A program made the position numbers and the translations under genes. DNA of 64,000 bases from Collimonas humicola. GTDB taxonomy: Bacteria; Pseudomonadota; Gammaproteobacteria; Burkholderiales; Burkholderiaceae_D. Shown one piece after another: positions 8,424 to 17,228 of this stretch. Numbering within the stretch: position 1 is the first letter of the stretch; the number at the start of each line of letters is the position of its first letter. Location: contig NZ_JAGQEE010000001.1 in the NCBI RefSeq assembly GCF_018304945.1, positions 124,001 to 188,000 on the forward strand. The letters are read 5' to 3'. The notes beneath the pieces are model-generated. The model was not told where the DNA came from and ran no database searches. It saw nothing but the letters and a program-made list of their open reading frames with translations.

Positions 8424-9335
8424 TTAACACAGCAGGGCCGAGGCGTGCGCCTGCGCGCTGATCCAGGCGCAGGCATCTTGCACATGCGGGTCGCTCTCCC
8501 TGGTTTCCGGATACACCAGATAGAAAGCATAAGTATTGAGCATGGGGCCGAACGGTTGCAGCAAGACCCCGCCACGCAACTCCGGCTCGATCAGCGAAGT
8601 GCTCAGCAACGCCACGCCTTGCCCCGCGATGGCGGCCGAGATGGCGTGGCTTTCATCGGAAAACACCATGCCGGCGCGGCTGTCGAGCTTGTCCAAGCCG
8701 GCGTGCCGGGCCCATGCGCGCCAGGTCGACGGTTTGCGCAGCGTGTTTTGCCATTCGCAATGAATCAGGGTTTGCTTGAACAGATCCGCGGGTTTTTTTA
8801 CCTTTAGGCGCGGGCTGCAGACCGGCGCGATGCGGTCGTCGAAAAGTTTTCTGGCGACCAGCCCGGGCCAATTTCCCAGGCCGTAGCGGATGGCGATGTC
8901 TGCCGTATGGCCGTCCAGCGGCGAGATTTCCACCGAAGTGTGAATCCGCAGATCCTGTCTGGGATAGGCAGCGCGAAAGGCGCCCAGCCTGGGCAGCAGC
9001 CAGCGTGCGGCAAATGCCGGCGTGGTCGAAATGGTGAGCGCTCGCGGCGCCTCGCGGTCCTGGATGCGGCCGATGACAGCGGCGAACGCGTCGAAGCCGT
9101 CACGCAATGCGGCATACAGCTCGGCGCCGGCGGCAGTCAGATGCAGTTGCCGCGGCTGGCGCTGGAACAACGCAATGCCGAGCGTATCTTCCAGGCGCCG
9201 GACCTGGTGGCTTACCGCCGTCGGCGTCACCGAGAGTTCCGCCGCCGCGGACTTGATACTCACATGCCGCGCTGCTGCTTCGAACGCCCTCAAGGCTGCC
9301 AGCGGCGGCAGCCGGCGCGCTTTCGCATTATCCAT
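8424..9335 (-). CDS. LysR-family transcriptional regulator (GcvA/AmpR-like)
   Basis: 303 residues. The winged helix-turn-helix is near residues 15-65 (LAALRAFEAAARH, SAAAELSVTPTAVSHQVRRLE), followed by a type 2 periplasmic-binding-protein effector domain. The LAALRAFEAAARH and TPTAVSHQ patterns place it in the GcvA/AmpR branch. It is transcribed away from the azoreductase gene with 125 bp between the two starts, the usual layout of a LysR regulator and its target. The shared region contains an AT-rich partial palindrome (9349-9371). The inducer is unknown; azo- or quinone-type compounds are plausible from the neighbour. Confidence 0.88.
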   Translation of the reverse strand: MDNAKARRLPPLAALRAFEAAARHVSIKSAAAELSVTPTAVSHQVRRLEDTLGIALFQRQPRQLHLTAAGAELYAALRDGFDAFAAVIGRIQDREAPRALTISTTPAFAARWLLPRLGAFRAAYPRQDLRIHTSVEISPLDGHTADIAIRYGLGNWPGLVARKLFDDRIAPVCSPRLKVKKPADLFKQTLIHCEWQNTLRKPSTWRAWARHAGLDKLDSRAGMVFSDESHAISAAIAGQGVALLSTSLIEPELRGGVLLQPFGPMLNTYAFYLVYPETRESDPHVQDACAWISAQAHASALLC

Positions 9336-9348
9336 ATAGATGAGTTTT

Positions 9349-9371
9349 ATTTTCTGATTTTCAGTAAAAAT
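9349..9371. promoter_or_regulatory. Candidate LysR binding site between the LysR and azoR genes
   Basis: An imperfect inverted repeat, ATTTTCTGA, three central T residues, then TCAGTAAAAAT, lies 14 bp upstream of the LysR start codon and about 90 bp upstream of azoR. AT-rich dyads in the divergent gap are typical LysR targets. This is inferred from position and symmetry only. Confidence 0.4.
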
Positions 9372-9460
9372 TGTCGTTTGTCTCGATCGGTAGGGGGAAT
9401 TACAGTGGCTCTTGAAGTTGATGCATGAAATTAATTCACATGAATGAAGGATAGCTGAAA

Positions 9461-10138
9461 ATGACCACTTTATTGCATCTGGACGCCAGCGCGCGTAGCG
9501 GGCGCTCTGACCAGCAACAGCACGGTTCGCATACGCGCCGGCTGTCGCACCGCTTCGTCGAGCAGTGGTTGCAGCAGCGCCCCGGCGACCGTGTCGTAGT
9601 GCGCGATGTCGGCCTGAACCCGCCGTCGCCGGTTAGCGGCGCCTGGATACATGCCGCGTTTACCGCACCGGGGTCGCGCGAACCGTGGATGGCCGAGGTG
9701 CTGGCCGAAAGCGATGGCTTGATCGATGAAATACTGGCCGCCGATATCCTGCTGCTCGGCGTGCCGATGTATAACTTCAACGTGCCGGCGCAATTCAAGT
9801 CTTGGATCGACAATATCGTCAGGGTAGGGCGCACCTTCGGCTTCGACCGCCGGCGCGAAGGCGAGCCTTACTGGCCGATGCTGAAAGATGCCGGCAAGCT
9901 TGCGGTGGTGCTGTCGTCCAGGGGCGATTATGGCTACGCTGCCGGCCAAAGAATGGCGTCCATGAACCATGTCGAACCGGGCATTCGCAGCGCGCTTGGC
10001 TACATCGGCATCGAGCGCCTGCACAGCGTCGCGATCGAATACGACGAGTTCGGCGATGCGCGCCTGGATGAATCGATTGCGGCGGCGGAGGCAGAAGTCA
10101 GTGCTTTGGTGAGCAGTTTGATCGCCGGCTTGCGCTAG
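9461..10138 (+). CDS. azoR: FMN-dependent NADH-azoreductase
   Basis: 225-residue flavodoxin-fold enzyme that reduces azo and quinone compounds with NADH in the cytoplasm. Visible family motifs are LHLDASARSGRSDQQ-type phosphate binding at the N-terminus, GVPMYNFNVPAQFKSWID (FMN and substrate region, about residues 104-121), the GRTF segment, and the SSRGDYGYAAG loop. The length fits AzoR, which is about 200 residues in E. coli. An AAGGAT element lies upstream of the start. It is divergent from the LysR gene, which probably controls it. Confidence 0.9.
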   Translation: MTTLLHLDASARSGRSDQQQHGSHTRRLSHRFVEQWLQQRPGDRVVVRDVGLNPPSPVSGAWIHAAFTAPGSREPWMAEVLAESDGLIDEILAADILLLGVPMYNFNVPAQFKSWIDNIVRVGRTFGFDRRREGEPYWPMLKDAGKLAVVLSSRGDYGYAAGQRMASMNHVEPGIRSALGYIGIERLHSVAIEYDEFGDARLDESIAAAEAEVSALVSSLIAGLR

Positions 10139-10221
10139 CGTCGCCGGCTCGGCCCATGCAATAGGGTTGCCTTAGGGTAAGTATGTCGGATAGGATTTGC
10201 CCTCTACGTCAAGGAATTCAG

Positions 10222-11601
10222 ATGCCATCCACCAAAACCCGACCCTCTGCCAATCTTCGCTGCTTCGTTTTTGCGCTTGCCTGCTTTTCAGCCACGGCTT
10301 TTGCCGCGCCCGCGCTGACCGCGGCGCCGGCCTGCCTTACCGGAGCCTATCGCTCGCCGACCGGCGAGATCGTCACCCTGACCCAGCGTCCGGGATTTCC
10401 GCAGACATTGCTGGCGACCAATTTCAGCGGCCGCAGCGGCATCTTTGAGATGGCCGGCGACGGCGTGTTGAACGCGGCGCTGGATGCCGATAATCCGGCC
10501 AGGCTGGCTGGGCGTTTGACTTATGCGGGATGTCAGGCCGGTTCGGTCGGTTTGCAGTTTTCCGGCGCCGATGCGCAACAGTGGCTGCGCTTGCCGCTGC
10601 GGATTACCCGCACCCGTTTCATGTCCGGCGCGGTGCAGCTGAACGGCGAACTGATCGAGCCGATCGAGTCGATGGCCGATGGCGACAAGCCGCCGCTGTT
10701 CGTGCTGGTGCACGGCTCCGAATCGACCGCCGCGGTCGATTCCAGCAACCACGCCTTCCTGATGGCGAGCCAGGGCATTGCCTCATTCGTGTTCGACAAA
10801 CGCGGCACCGGCGCCTCGGGAGGCGTCTATACCCAGGATTTCGAGCTGTTGGCCGATGATGTTGCCGCCGCGGTAGGAGAGGCCCGCAGGTTGAGCGCTG
10901 GCCGTGTCGGCCGCATCGGGCTCGCCGGCTTCAGCCAGGGCGGCTGGGTTGCGCCGCTGGCGGCGGTCAAGGCGCGGGTGGATTTCCTGGTGGTCGGGTA
11001 CGGCGTGATCGGCACGCCGATCGAGCAGGACCAGTGGCAGGTAGAATACCAGTTGCGCCAGCTCGGTTATGGCGAAGACGTGATCGGCAAAGCGCGTACG
11101 CTGACTGCGCTGGCCGGCAAAGTCGCGGCGTCGGATTTCCAGCGCGGCATGCCGCAGCTGCTGCGGGCCAGGGATAAATATGCGAGCGAGCCTTGGCTGG
11201 CGAAAATCGACGGCCAGTATAGCGGCGAACTGCTACGCGGCGAGGTAGAGCGGGCGCGCAGCGAAAGCCCGCAAGTGATCTGGCATTACGATGCGCTGGC
11301 GGTGCTGCGGCAACTGGCCATTCCGCAACTGTGGGTGTTTGCGCAAGACGATTCGGTGGCGCCCAGCGCGCCGACCATCGCCCGCCTGGAAGCTTTGCGC
11401 GGCAGCGGCAAGGATATCGAGATTGCGGTTTTCCCGCAGTCGGATCACGGCATCCGTTCCTTTTCCGTGATGCCTGACGGCAGCCGTAAATACCTCGCGT
11501 ACGCGGCCGGTTACGATCAGCTCTTGGCCAATTGGATGGGGCAGAAACCTTTGCCGCCGGAGGCGCAGGACGGGATGCTGGCGCGGCCGGCCAGGCCGTG
11601 A
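10222..11601 (+). CDS. Exported alpha/beta hydrolase (S9/BAAT-like esterase)
   Basis: 459 residues. A signal peptide (CFVFALACFSATAFA) is followed by an N-terminal beta domain of about 120 residues. Then comes an alpha/beta-hydrolase fold: oxyanion-strand VLVHGSEST, nucleophile elbow GLAGFSQGGW (GxSxG), an acidic residue near FAQDDSVAP, and a catalytic histidine in SDHGIRSF. Probably a periplasmic esterase or peptidase; the substrate is unknown. The ATG at 10222 is preferred to an upstream ATG because AAGGAATTCAG stands directly before it and it begins the signal peptide. It stands alone between azoR and a convergent hypothetical gene. Confidence 0.82.
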   Translation: MPSTKTRPSANLRCFVFALACFSATAFAAPALTAAPACLTGAYRSPTGEIVTLTQRPGFPQTLLATNFSGRSGIFEMAGDGVLNAALDADNPARLAGRLTYAGCQAGSVGLQFSGADAQQWLRLPLRITRTRFMSGAVQLNGELIEPIESMADGDKPPLFVLVHGSESTAAVDSSNHAFLMASQGIASFVFDKRGTGASGGVYTQDFELLADDVAAAVGEARRLSAGRVGRIGLAGFSQGGWVAPLAAVKARVDFLVVGYGVIGTPIEQDQWQVEYQLRQLGYGEDVIGKARTLTALAGKVAASDFQRGMPQLLRARDKYASEPWLAKIDGQYSGELLRGEVERARSESPQVIWHYDALAVLRQLAIPQLWVFAQDDSVAPSAPTIARLEALRGSGKDIEIAVFPQSDHGIRSFSVMPDGSRKYLAYAAGYDQLLANWMGQKPLPPEAQDGMLARPARP

Positions 11602-11661
11602 ATTTTTGCTTGCCTTAATGCGCGCGGCCGTCGTCGTTGATGACGCCGATCGCGCCAAGGA

Positions 11662-12093
11662 TCAGGCTTTGAATTTATTCTTGAGTGCGTCCAGCTTCGA
11701 ACTGGAGGGCGCACTGCCGCCGCCGTGCCAGTCTTCCGGTTCATCCTCGGCGAATTCTTCCGCCAGGTTTTTCCAGCCTTTGCTCGCTGCGAAGGCATTG
11801 AATTCTTCCGGCGCTTCCAGCACGATCAGCTTGTCGTCCTGCAGGCCAAGGTCGCCGTGGCCGAAGTCGGGGCCGACGTAGCCGATCTGGCGCAGCCGTG
11901 CGAGGATCTGGCCTATCAGCCGCGTATCCTCGAACAGGCGCTCCTTCCCGATCGCCGCGGCAAAATCGACGTAGACGTCGATAATCCCGTAGCCTTCGTC
12001 GAAGATGCGGATAGCTTGGATGTCATGCTTGCGGCCTGCCGCGTCGGTGACGCTGAACGGGCCGCTGAGTTGGATGTCGGTTTCGCTGTTCAT
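11662..12093 (-). CDS. Conserved hypothetical cytoplasmic protein
   Basis: 143 residues, acidic, with no signal peptide or membrane segment. A first half of mixed strand and helix (GPFSVTDAAGRKHDIQAIRIF, YGIIDVYVDFAAAIG) is followed by a helical segment and an Asp/Glu-rich tail (EEFAEDEPEDWHGGG) ending in a Lys-rich helix (LDALKNKFKA). I do not recognise a domain. The start at 12093 (MNSETDIQL) is chosen because the longer frame upstream runs into the intergenic region and has no ribosome binding site. It sits 40 bp from the spore-coat-U-like gene on the same strand. Confidence 0.62.
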   Translation of the reverse strand: MNSETDIQLSGPFSVTDAAGRKHDIQAIRIFDEGYGIIDVYVDFAAAIGKERLFEDTRLIGQILARLRQIGYVGPDFGHGDLGLQDDKLIVLEAPEEFNAFAASKGWKNLAEEFAEDEPEDWHGGGSAPSSSKLDALKNKFKA

Positions 12094-12133
12094 AGCCGGC
12101 AGGATACACCAAATGCCGGCGGATGAGACGACC

Positions 12134-12661
12134 TTAAAAGGTGACGGTAGCGACCACGGTATCGGTAAACGTGGTAGCCAGGCCTGACTGTCCGGACGGC
12201 ACGCGCGCATACACGGTCAGCGGCGTCGCCGTGCCGGTGGCGGTGATGCTGGCCGGCGCGGTGCCCGCGGTATTGCCCCAGGTGGTGGTGCGGCCGGAAT
12301 CCGAGAACAGCGCATAGTTGAGATAGGTCGGCGAGCCGCCGCCGCTGGACAGGCGGCGCAGCGGGACGCTGTCGGTGGAGCCGGTGTTGGCGTTGGCGCC
12401 TTGCCCCAGCGTGATCACGGGCGTCGCGCCGGGCGTGCAAGTGGTGGTGACGCTGGCGGTGACGTCCTGGTTGGTAGTGGCGTTGACCACGACCGGATCG
12501 TAGGTGGTGGTAAAGCCGGTGGTGGAGATGATGCAATCGTTGCCGATGGTGACCGTATTGGTCATGGTGGCCGTCGCGGTCCCGGCCCAGGCGTTGCCTG
12601 CCGCGATCATGCCTGCGAGGACGGCAGTGATCAAAATGCCATGTTGCGTAGACTTTTGCAT
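12134..12661 (-). CDS. Spore coat protein U (SCPU) domain protein, secreted
   Basis: 175 residues. The signal peptide ends near NAWAG. The mature protein is rich in Thr, Ser and Gly with almost no charged residues, and carries two cysteines (GNDCIIST and TTTCTPG) placed as in SCPU-domain proteins. Ends in a beta-strand VVATVTF, like pilus and coat subunits assembled by the chaperone-usher route. GGGAGATTCGTC precedes the start at 12661. SCPU proteins usually come in clusters with a chaperone and usher to build surface fibres or biofilm coats; here none of those is adjacent, so the gene is an orphan. Confidence 0.75.
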   Translation of the reverse strand: MQKSTQHGILITAVLAGMIAAGNAWAGTATATMTNTVTIGNDCIISTTGFTTTYDPVVVNATTNQDVTASVTTTCTPGATPVITLGQGANANTGSTDSVPLRRLSSGGGSPTYLNYALFSDSGRTTTWGNTAGTAPASITATGTATPLTVYARVPSGQSGLATTFTDTVVATVTF

Positions 12662-12827
12662 GACGAATCTCCCGATTGCCACTTCTTGTTATTCAAGTCC
12701 GTTTCCCTGTCGATGCTTATATCTATAGCACAAAAATTTCCTCATGGAAATGCTATTTTTGTTCGTGATTGTTGGTGGCTGTTGGTGATTGCCGGTAATC
12801 GCTGGCGGCAAGAGGCGTATCGGCAGA

Positions 12828-12855
12828 CAGCTTGCGCGGCAAATTGCGCAAGCTG
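12828..12855. terminator. Stem-loop downstream of the CocE-type hydrolase gene
   Basis: A perfect 10-bp inverted repeat, CAGCTTGCGC and its complement around an 8-base loop, lies 12 bp past the hydrolase stop codon. There is no T-run on the minus strand, so it is a candidate Rho-independent terminator of poor quality or an mRNA-stabilising hairpin. Confidence 0.45.
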
Positions 12856-12866
12856 CCGCATTGGAC

Positions 12867-14597
12867 TTATAAGGTTGGCAATGTCAAAGTCGATTGCTGA
12901 CCCGGGTTGAATTCAAAGCGCACGCCGAAACGCTCGCCCGGATTCACCGGCGAGGCGTACAGGCTATCGGCAGTGTCCAGCACGACGCCGATATGATGGC
13001 CGGCCGGCACGTCATAGGCGATGGCCGAGAATTCGATAGGGAAATCGACGGTCTGGCCAGGCGTTGCCCAGTGCAGGGTGGTGGCGCCATGGGTAACCAG
13101 GATGCCGGTGCCGATGGCGTCGACGTCATACAGATAGGCGACCACCTGTGCCCGCGCCTGCGAAGGCGTCACGCGCAAATTCAGTTTCGGAATCCCTCTG
13201 ATCTTTTGCGTCGCCGACAAGGCTGGCGCTTCGTAGCGCACGCCGGCTGCCAGGCTGACCGTCAGCAGCGAATTGACCACGGGCAGGTTCATGGTCTCGC
13301 CCAGGGTCGAGAGAATCGGGATCAGGCCGCTGGTGGCGGTGGTGTCGAAGAAATTCTGGATCAGGTCGGAATCGGCGGTCTGGTTGAGCGCGGCGGAGAT
13401 GGTCCCTTTGTCGCCCTTGCCGCAGAAGCAGCTGAGATCGAAGCGCACCGGGCCGCGCGGGCCGAGGTAGTAAGTCCGGTTGGTCAGCTCCGGCGCCGGC
13501 CAGTTGGAAAACGATTCGCGGCGGTCGGTGAACTTGATCTGCATGGTCACCTTGGGTTCGGTATCGACGCCGTTCTGCTCGCCCTTCAGCCAGCGGTTGA
13601 ACCAGCGATGCGCCTGGTCGTAGGGATAGTTGGGCGCGCCCAGCAGGGCGCCGGTGAGTTCCGCGGAAGCATGGATGCCGGCATTGAGTACTATCTTCTT
13701 CGGTCCGGTGAGCGCGGAGAACATCGCCAGCGATGAATTCGGCGTGAACATGTCGTCCTGGTAGTTCTTGCTCAGGAATACCGGCGCGTTGCGCTTGTTG
13801 ATGGCGGCGACGTAGCTTGATGGCGAGCGCGGCTTGGCCCAGGCCGTGATGCCGGCGATGGTCGCCGCGCTGCTGTTCGGATCGAGCAGGGCAAGTATGT
13901 TCTGGTTCACCTCGGGCGCCGGACGGCCGGTGACGCTGCCGGCCAGGCCGAGCACGGTGGCCCAGGTCAGGTTGGGCGAGCCTGCGGTGTAAAGCTGGTC
14001 GGCCAGGGTGGCCCAGCCGGACAGCGCCACGGCAGTCTTGAAGCGCGCGTCCTGCCCGAGCGCGATCAGCGACAGGCCGGCGCCGTAGGAGATGCCGCTG
14101 GCGGCGACGTTGTTGATGTCGATCGGCGCATTGGCCTGCAGCCAGTCCAGCACCGAGGAGACATCGCGCACGTCTTCCGGCGCGGCGACGTCGACCTGGC
14201 CGCCGGACAGGTAGAAGCCGCGCGCTGTATAGCTCGCCACCACATAGCCGTCCTGCGCCAGTTTTTGCTGCTGGCCGATGTATTCGACACGGCCGGGCGC
14301 GGCCCAGCTGGCGATCATGACGATCGCCGGGAATTTCTGGTCGCTGCTGCTGCGTTTCGGCAGGAACAGGTTGGCGGCCAGCTTGGTGCCGTCGAAGCTG
14401 GTGATGGTCATGGCGGGAATCCAGCAGGTGCCGTCTATCGGCGAGACGATGCCGGGCGACTGCATGGGGCTGGAATAGTTTGCCGCTTCAGCCGCGGTGG
14501 CGCTGCGGCACAGTTCGGCGTTGGCGGCTGCCGACGCCAGGCTCAAGCCCAGCGTCAGGGCAATGCCGGGCAGGGATAAGAAAGACGGGATGCGCAT
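12867..14597 (-). CDS. Exported CocE/NonD-family hydrolase (X-Pro dipeptidyl-peptidase S15 type)
   Basis: 576 residues with a signal peptide (LGLSLASAAANA). The alpha/beta-hydrolase core of the S15/CocE family has FPAIVMIASWAAPGRVEYI, the nucleophile elbow GISYGAGLS (GxSxG), and a long lid with GWATLADQLYTAG. The C-terminal PepX_C-like jelly roll contains the VVAYLYDVDAIGTG and GHHIGVVLD stretches. Family members cleave X-Pro peptides, cocaine-like esters or acyl substrates; this one is predicted periplasmic or secreted. AGGAGAACGTCGC sits before the ATG at 14597, so the longer upstream frame is rejected. Not in an operon with its neighbours. Confidence 0.83.
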   Translation of the reverse strand: MRIPSFLSLPGIALTLGLSLASAAANAELCRSATAAEAANYSSPMQSPGIVSPIDGTCWIPAMTITSFDGTKLAANLFLPKRSSSDQKFPAIVMIASWAAPGRVEYIGQQQKLAQDGYVVASYTARGFYLSGGQVDVAAPEDVRDVSSVLDWLQANAPIDINNVAASGISYGAGLSLIALGQDARFKTAVALSGWATLADQLYTAGSPNLTWATVLGLAGSVTGRPAPEVNQNILALLDPNSSAATIAGITAWAKPRSPSSYVAAINKRNAPVFLSKNYQDDMFTPNSSLAMFSALTGPKKIVLNAGIHASAELTGALLGAPNYPYDQAHRWFNRWLKGEQNGVDTEPKVTMQIKFTDRRESFSNWPAPELTNRTYYLGPRGPVRFDLSCFCGKGDKGTISAALNQTADSDLIQNFFDTTATSGLIPILSTLGETMNLPVVNSLLTVSLAAGVRYEAPALSATQKIRGIPKLNLRVTPSQARAQVVAYLYDVDAIGTGILVTHGATTLHWATPGQTVDFPIEFSAIAYDVPAGHHIGVVLDTADSLYASPVNPGERFGVRFEFNPGQQSTLTLPTL

Positions 14598-14943
14598 GCG
14601 ACGTTCTCCTAAACATTGTTGATTATTTTGTGCCAAAGTAAGCATGGGTTTGGCATGCTTGCTGGCGCGGAAAACCATGTTGCCGGGATGATGATTGCTG
14701 CATTAAATGAAACTGCGGATTGCGGAACAGCGGATGGTAGTGATCGGTCAGTCTCTGGCTGGGCGCCTGCAGCTGCACATGGGTTGCCGCCAGTCTGACG
14801 AACTGATTTATAAGTGAACGATCGTTCTTTTATTCTGGATTTATTAACCCACGCATCGCGTTGCAGCATCAATAAAAATTTTAGACGCCCGCGCCTAACT
14901 AGCGATGTGCACTTTGGACTGGGAAAATTAACAGGGAGGTACC
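14598..14943. other. Intergenic region between two divergent hydrolase genes
   Basis: About 346 bp with no credible gene. It holds the two ribosome binding sites at its edges, an AT-rich stretch at 14800-14880, and the perfect palindrome at 14816-14827. A promoter for each gene probably lies here; I cannot fix their positions. Confidence 0.55.
14816..14827. promoter_or_regulatory. Perfect 12-bp palindrome, TetR-type operator candidate
   Basis: GAACGATCGTTC is a perfect palindrome flanked by A/T-rich bases (AGT on the left, TTT on the right), in the gap between the divergent CocE-type hydrolase and the alpha/beta hydrolase genes. The form is typical of TetR-family operators. No TetR gene is adjacent; the closest, at 6505-7146, has a different operator apart from a shared ACGAT core. 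Confidence 0.45.
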
Positions 14944-15825
14944 GTGTTAAAACAGGTCGATGCAGGTGTTCTCAATGTTACCTATGACGATGGCGGCGAC
15001 GCCGCCGGTCTCCCGGTTTTTCTGCTGCACGGCTTTCCCTACGATATCCATGCCTACGACGAAGTGGCCGCGCTGCTGGCAGCGCAGGGTTGCCGCGTGA
15101 TTGTTCCCTATCTGCGCGGTTACGGACCGACGCGCTTCTTGTCGGCGGACACGCCGCGCTCCGGCCAGCAGGCGGCGCTCGCTCACGACCTGCTGGCGCT
15201 GATGGATGCGCTGGCGATTCCGCAGGCGCTGCTGGCCGGCTACGACTGGGGCGGCCGCGCCGCCTGCATCGTTGCCGCCTTGTGGCCCCAGCGGGTGCGC
15301 GGCCTGGTGTCGGCCGGCGGCTATAACATCCAGGATATTGCCGGCGCCGCCAGGCCGCGGTCGCCGGAAAATGAATTGCGCTACTGGTACCAGTACTATT
15401 TCCATGGCGAGCGCGGCCGCGCGGGGCTGGCGCAGAATCGCTACGAATTCTGCAAATTGCTGTGGCGGCTGTGGTCGCCCAACTGGCAGTTTGATGAAGA
15501 GACTTACCGGCGCAGCGCCGCCGCTTTCGACAATCCCGATTTTGTCGAAGTGGTGATTCATTCCTATCGTCATCGTTTCGGGCTTGCGCCGGGCGATCCT
15601 GCGGTCGAGGGCACGGAACTGCTGCTGGCCGCGCAGCCGAGGATAGGCGTGCCGGCCATCGCACTGGACGGCGGCGGCGACGGCGTCAGCCTGAGCGGCG
15701 GGTCGGAGCAGCATGCGCGCTTTTTCAGCGGGCCATATCAGCGCCGGGTGATTCCTGTAGCGGGGCACAATCTGCCGCAGGAAGCGCCTGCCGATTTCGC
15801 GGCGGCGATCCTGGCGTTGATCTGA
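14944..15825 (+). CDS. Alpha/beta hydrolase with Asp nucleophile (epoxide hydrolase / dehalogenase-like)
   Basis: 293 residues. Core motifs are FLLHGFPYD (HGxP oxyanion segment), YLRGYGPTRF, and the nucleophile elbow GYDWGGRAA with aspartate where lipases have serine. That places it with epoxide hydrolases and haloalkane dehalogenases. The catalytic histidine is in VAGHNLPQE near the C-terminus. No signal peptide, so cytoplasmic. The start is GTG at 14944, supported by an excellent AGGGAGGTACC ribosome binding site. Substrate unknown; detoxification of epoxides or halogenated compounds is inference. Confidence 0.85.
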   Translation: MLKQVDAGVLNVTYDDGGDAAGLPVFLLHGFPYDIHAYDEVAALLAAQGCRVIVPYLRGYGPTRFLSADTPRSGQQAALAHDLLALMDALAIPQALLAGYDWGGRAACIVAALWPQRVRGLVSAGGYNIQDIAGAARPRSPENELRYWYQYYFHGERGRAGLAQNRYEFCKLLWRLWSPNWQFDEETYRRSAAAFDNPDFVEVVIHSYRHRFGLAPGDPAVEGTELLLAAQPRIGVPAIALDGGGDGVSLSGGSEQHARFFSGPYQRRVIPVAGHNLPQEAPADFAAAILALI

Positions 15826-15844
15826 GCGGCCGGCTGCGCTACGG

Positions 15845-16339
15845 CTAGCGGGATTCCGCCTCTATTTTCCCCAGCAGCCACTGCAGGCCGGCCAGATGCT
15901 GCTGGTCGTGGCTGCACAGATAGTGCACCAGGCTGCGCAGGGTCAGGGCGCCGTAGCCTTCGAATTCTGCCTGGCGGTCGAATTGCTCCGGCGCCAGGCT
16001 GGAGATGAGCGCGACGGTCTTGGCGCGGGCGGCGCGGAACGACGTGAAGACTTCTATCGGATCGGCGCTGGCGTAATGGCGTTCGCTGGCGAGGAGGTCG
16101 CTGTCGATGGAGGGCAGCAGCGGATTGTGTTCATCGAGGGTGCGCCGGAAACGCAGATGATAGCCGTCGATCTCGATATCGCGCACGTGGCAGATCTGTT
16201 CGATGGCGCTGAACGGCTCGCTCGGCACGCCTTCCCAGGAGGCTGGTTTCCAATGCGTGCAGGCGTTCGGGATGGCGGCATAGTGCTGCTCCAGCTGCTG
16301 CGGAAAGGCCGCCAGCGTATTCAGGGTGATCGGATTCAT
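15845..16339 (-). CDS. DinB-family four-helix metal-binding protein
   Basis: 164 residues, largely helical, of the DinB/DfsB-like family (putative metal-dependent four-helix bundle, relatives include mycothiol-dependent enzymes). The three expected metal-binding histidines appear in IEQICHVRDIE, and in the C-terminal YLCSHDQQHLAGLQWLL pair. The biochemical role of this group is not established. The start is taken at 16339 (MNPITL); an ATG 30 bp upstream is possible and neither has a strong ribosome binding site. Convergent with the alpha/beta hydrolase gene. Confidence 0.78.
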   Translation of the reverse strand: MNPITLNTLAAFPQQLEQHYAAIPNACTHWKPASWEGVPSEPFSAIEQICHVRDIEIDGYHLRFRRTLDEHNPLLPSIDSDLLASERHYASADPIEVFTSFRAARAKTVALISSLAPEQFDRQAEFEGYGALTLRSLVHYLCSHDQQHLAGLQWLLGKIEAESR

Positions 16340-16457
16340 GGCAGGGTAGTTGGAGGGTGTTGATTGCAATCTGGCAATTATATGGCAAGCCGTGCAATCC
16401 GGTGCGCGGCTTGCCGCTTGTCCGCATTCATCCGTCTACTGCAACCTCAGTCCATGC

Positions 16458-17228
16458 TCAGGGCGTCTTTCCTTTGTCGCCTAAGAATCTGGACAGCAAG
16501 TCCATCGGCAAGGGGAACACCACCGTGGTGTTTTTGTCGGCGCCGATCACTGTCAGCGTTTCCAGGTAGCGCAAGAGGATGGCCTGCGGCTCCTGCGCCA
16601 GCACGTGGGCGGCCTGGTACAGCTTTTCCGAGGCTTGCAGCTCGCCTTCCGCATGGATCACCTTGGCGCGCCGTTCGCGTTCCGCCTCGGCCTGCCTGGC
16701 GATGGCGCGTATCATCGACTCAGTGAGGTCGACCTGCTTGATTTCGACGTTCGATACCTTGATGCCCCAGGAGTCGGTTTGGGCGTCGAGCGCTTGCTGG
16801 ATATCCAGGTTGAGCCTTTCCCGTTCCGCCAGCATGTCGTCCAGCTGGTGCTTGCCCAGCACCGAGCGCAGCATGGTCTGCGACAGCTGGCTGGTGGCGT
16901 TGAAGAAATTGGCGACTTCCACGATCGCTTTGCGCGGATCGATCACGCGGAAATAGACCACTGCGTTGACTCTGACGGAGACGTTGTCGCGCGAGATGAC
17001 ATCCTGCGTCGGCACTTCCAGCACCACGGTGCGCAGATCGACCCTGACCAGCTGCTGGATCGCCGGAATCAGCAGCACCAGCCCCGGCCCCCTGACGCCG
17101 GAAAAACGTCCCAGGGTGAAGACGACGCCGCGTTCATACTCGCGGAAGATGTAAATCGATGCATTCAGCAGGATGATCGCCACGAAAATCAATGCGACCA
17201 TTCCGAACCAGGCGAAATTCCAGGGCAT
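16458..17228 (-). CDS. Slipin (SPFH/stomatin-like membrane protein)
   Basis: 256 residues. One N-terminal membrane segment (about residues 6-27) is followed by the SPFH domain: EYERGVVFTLGRFSGVRGPG, VPTQDVISRDNVSVRVNAVVYF, then a coiled-coil-forming helix (RQAEAERERRAKVIHAEGE) and the PLPMDLLSRFLG tail typical of bacterial slipin/YbbK-like proteins. These form rings on membrane microdomains and usually work with an NfeD protease encoded next door. No nfeD gene is adjacent here. The ATG at 17228 has an almost perfect AAGGAGG. Confidence 0.87.
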   Translation of the reverse strand: MPWNFAWFGMVALIFVAIILLNASIYIFREYERGVVFTLGRFSGVRGPGLVLLIPAIQQLVRVDLRTVVLEVPTQDVISRDNVSVRVNAVVYFRVIDPRKAIVEVANFFNATSQLSQTMLRSVLGKHQLDDMLAERERLNLDIQQALDAQTDSWGIKVSNVEIKQVDLTESMIRAIARQAEAERERRAKVIHAEGELQASEKLYQAAHVLAQEPQAILLRYLETLTVIGADKNTTVVFPLPMDLLSRFLGDKGKTP

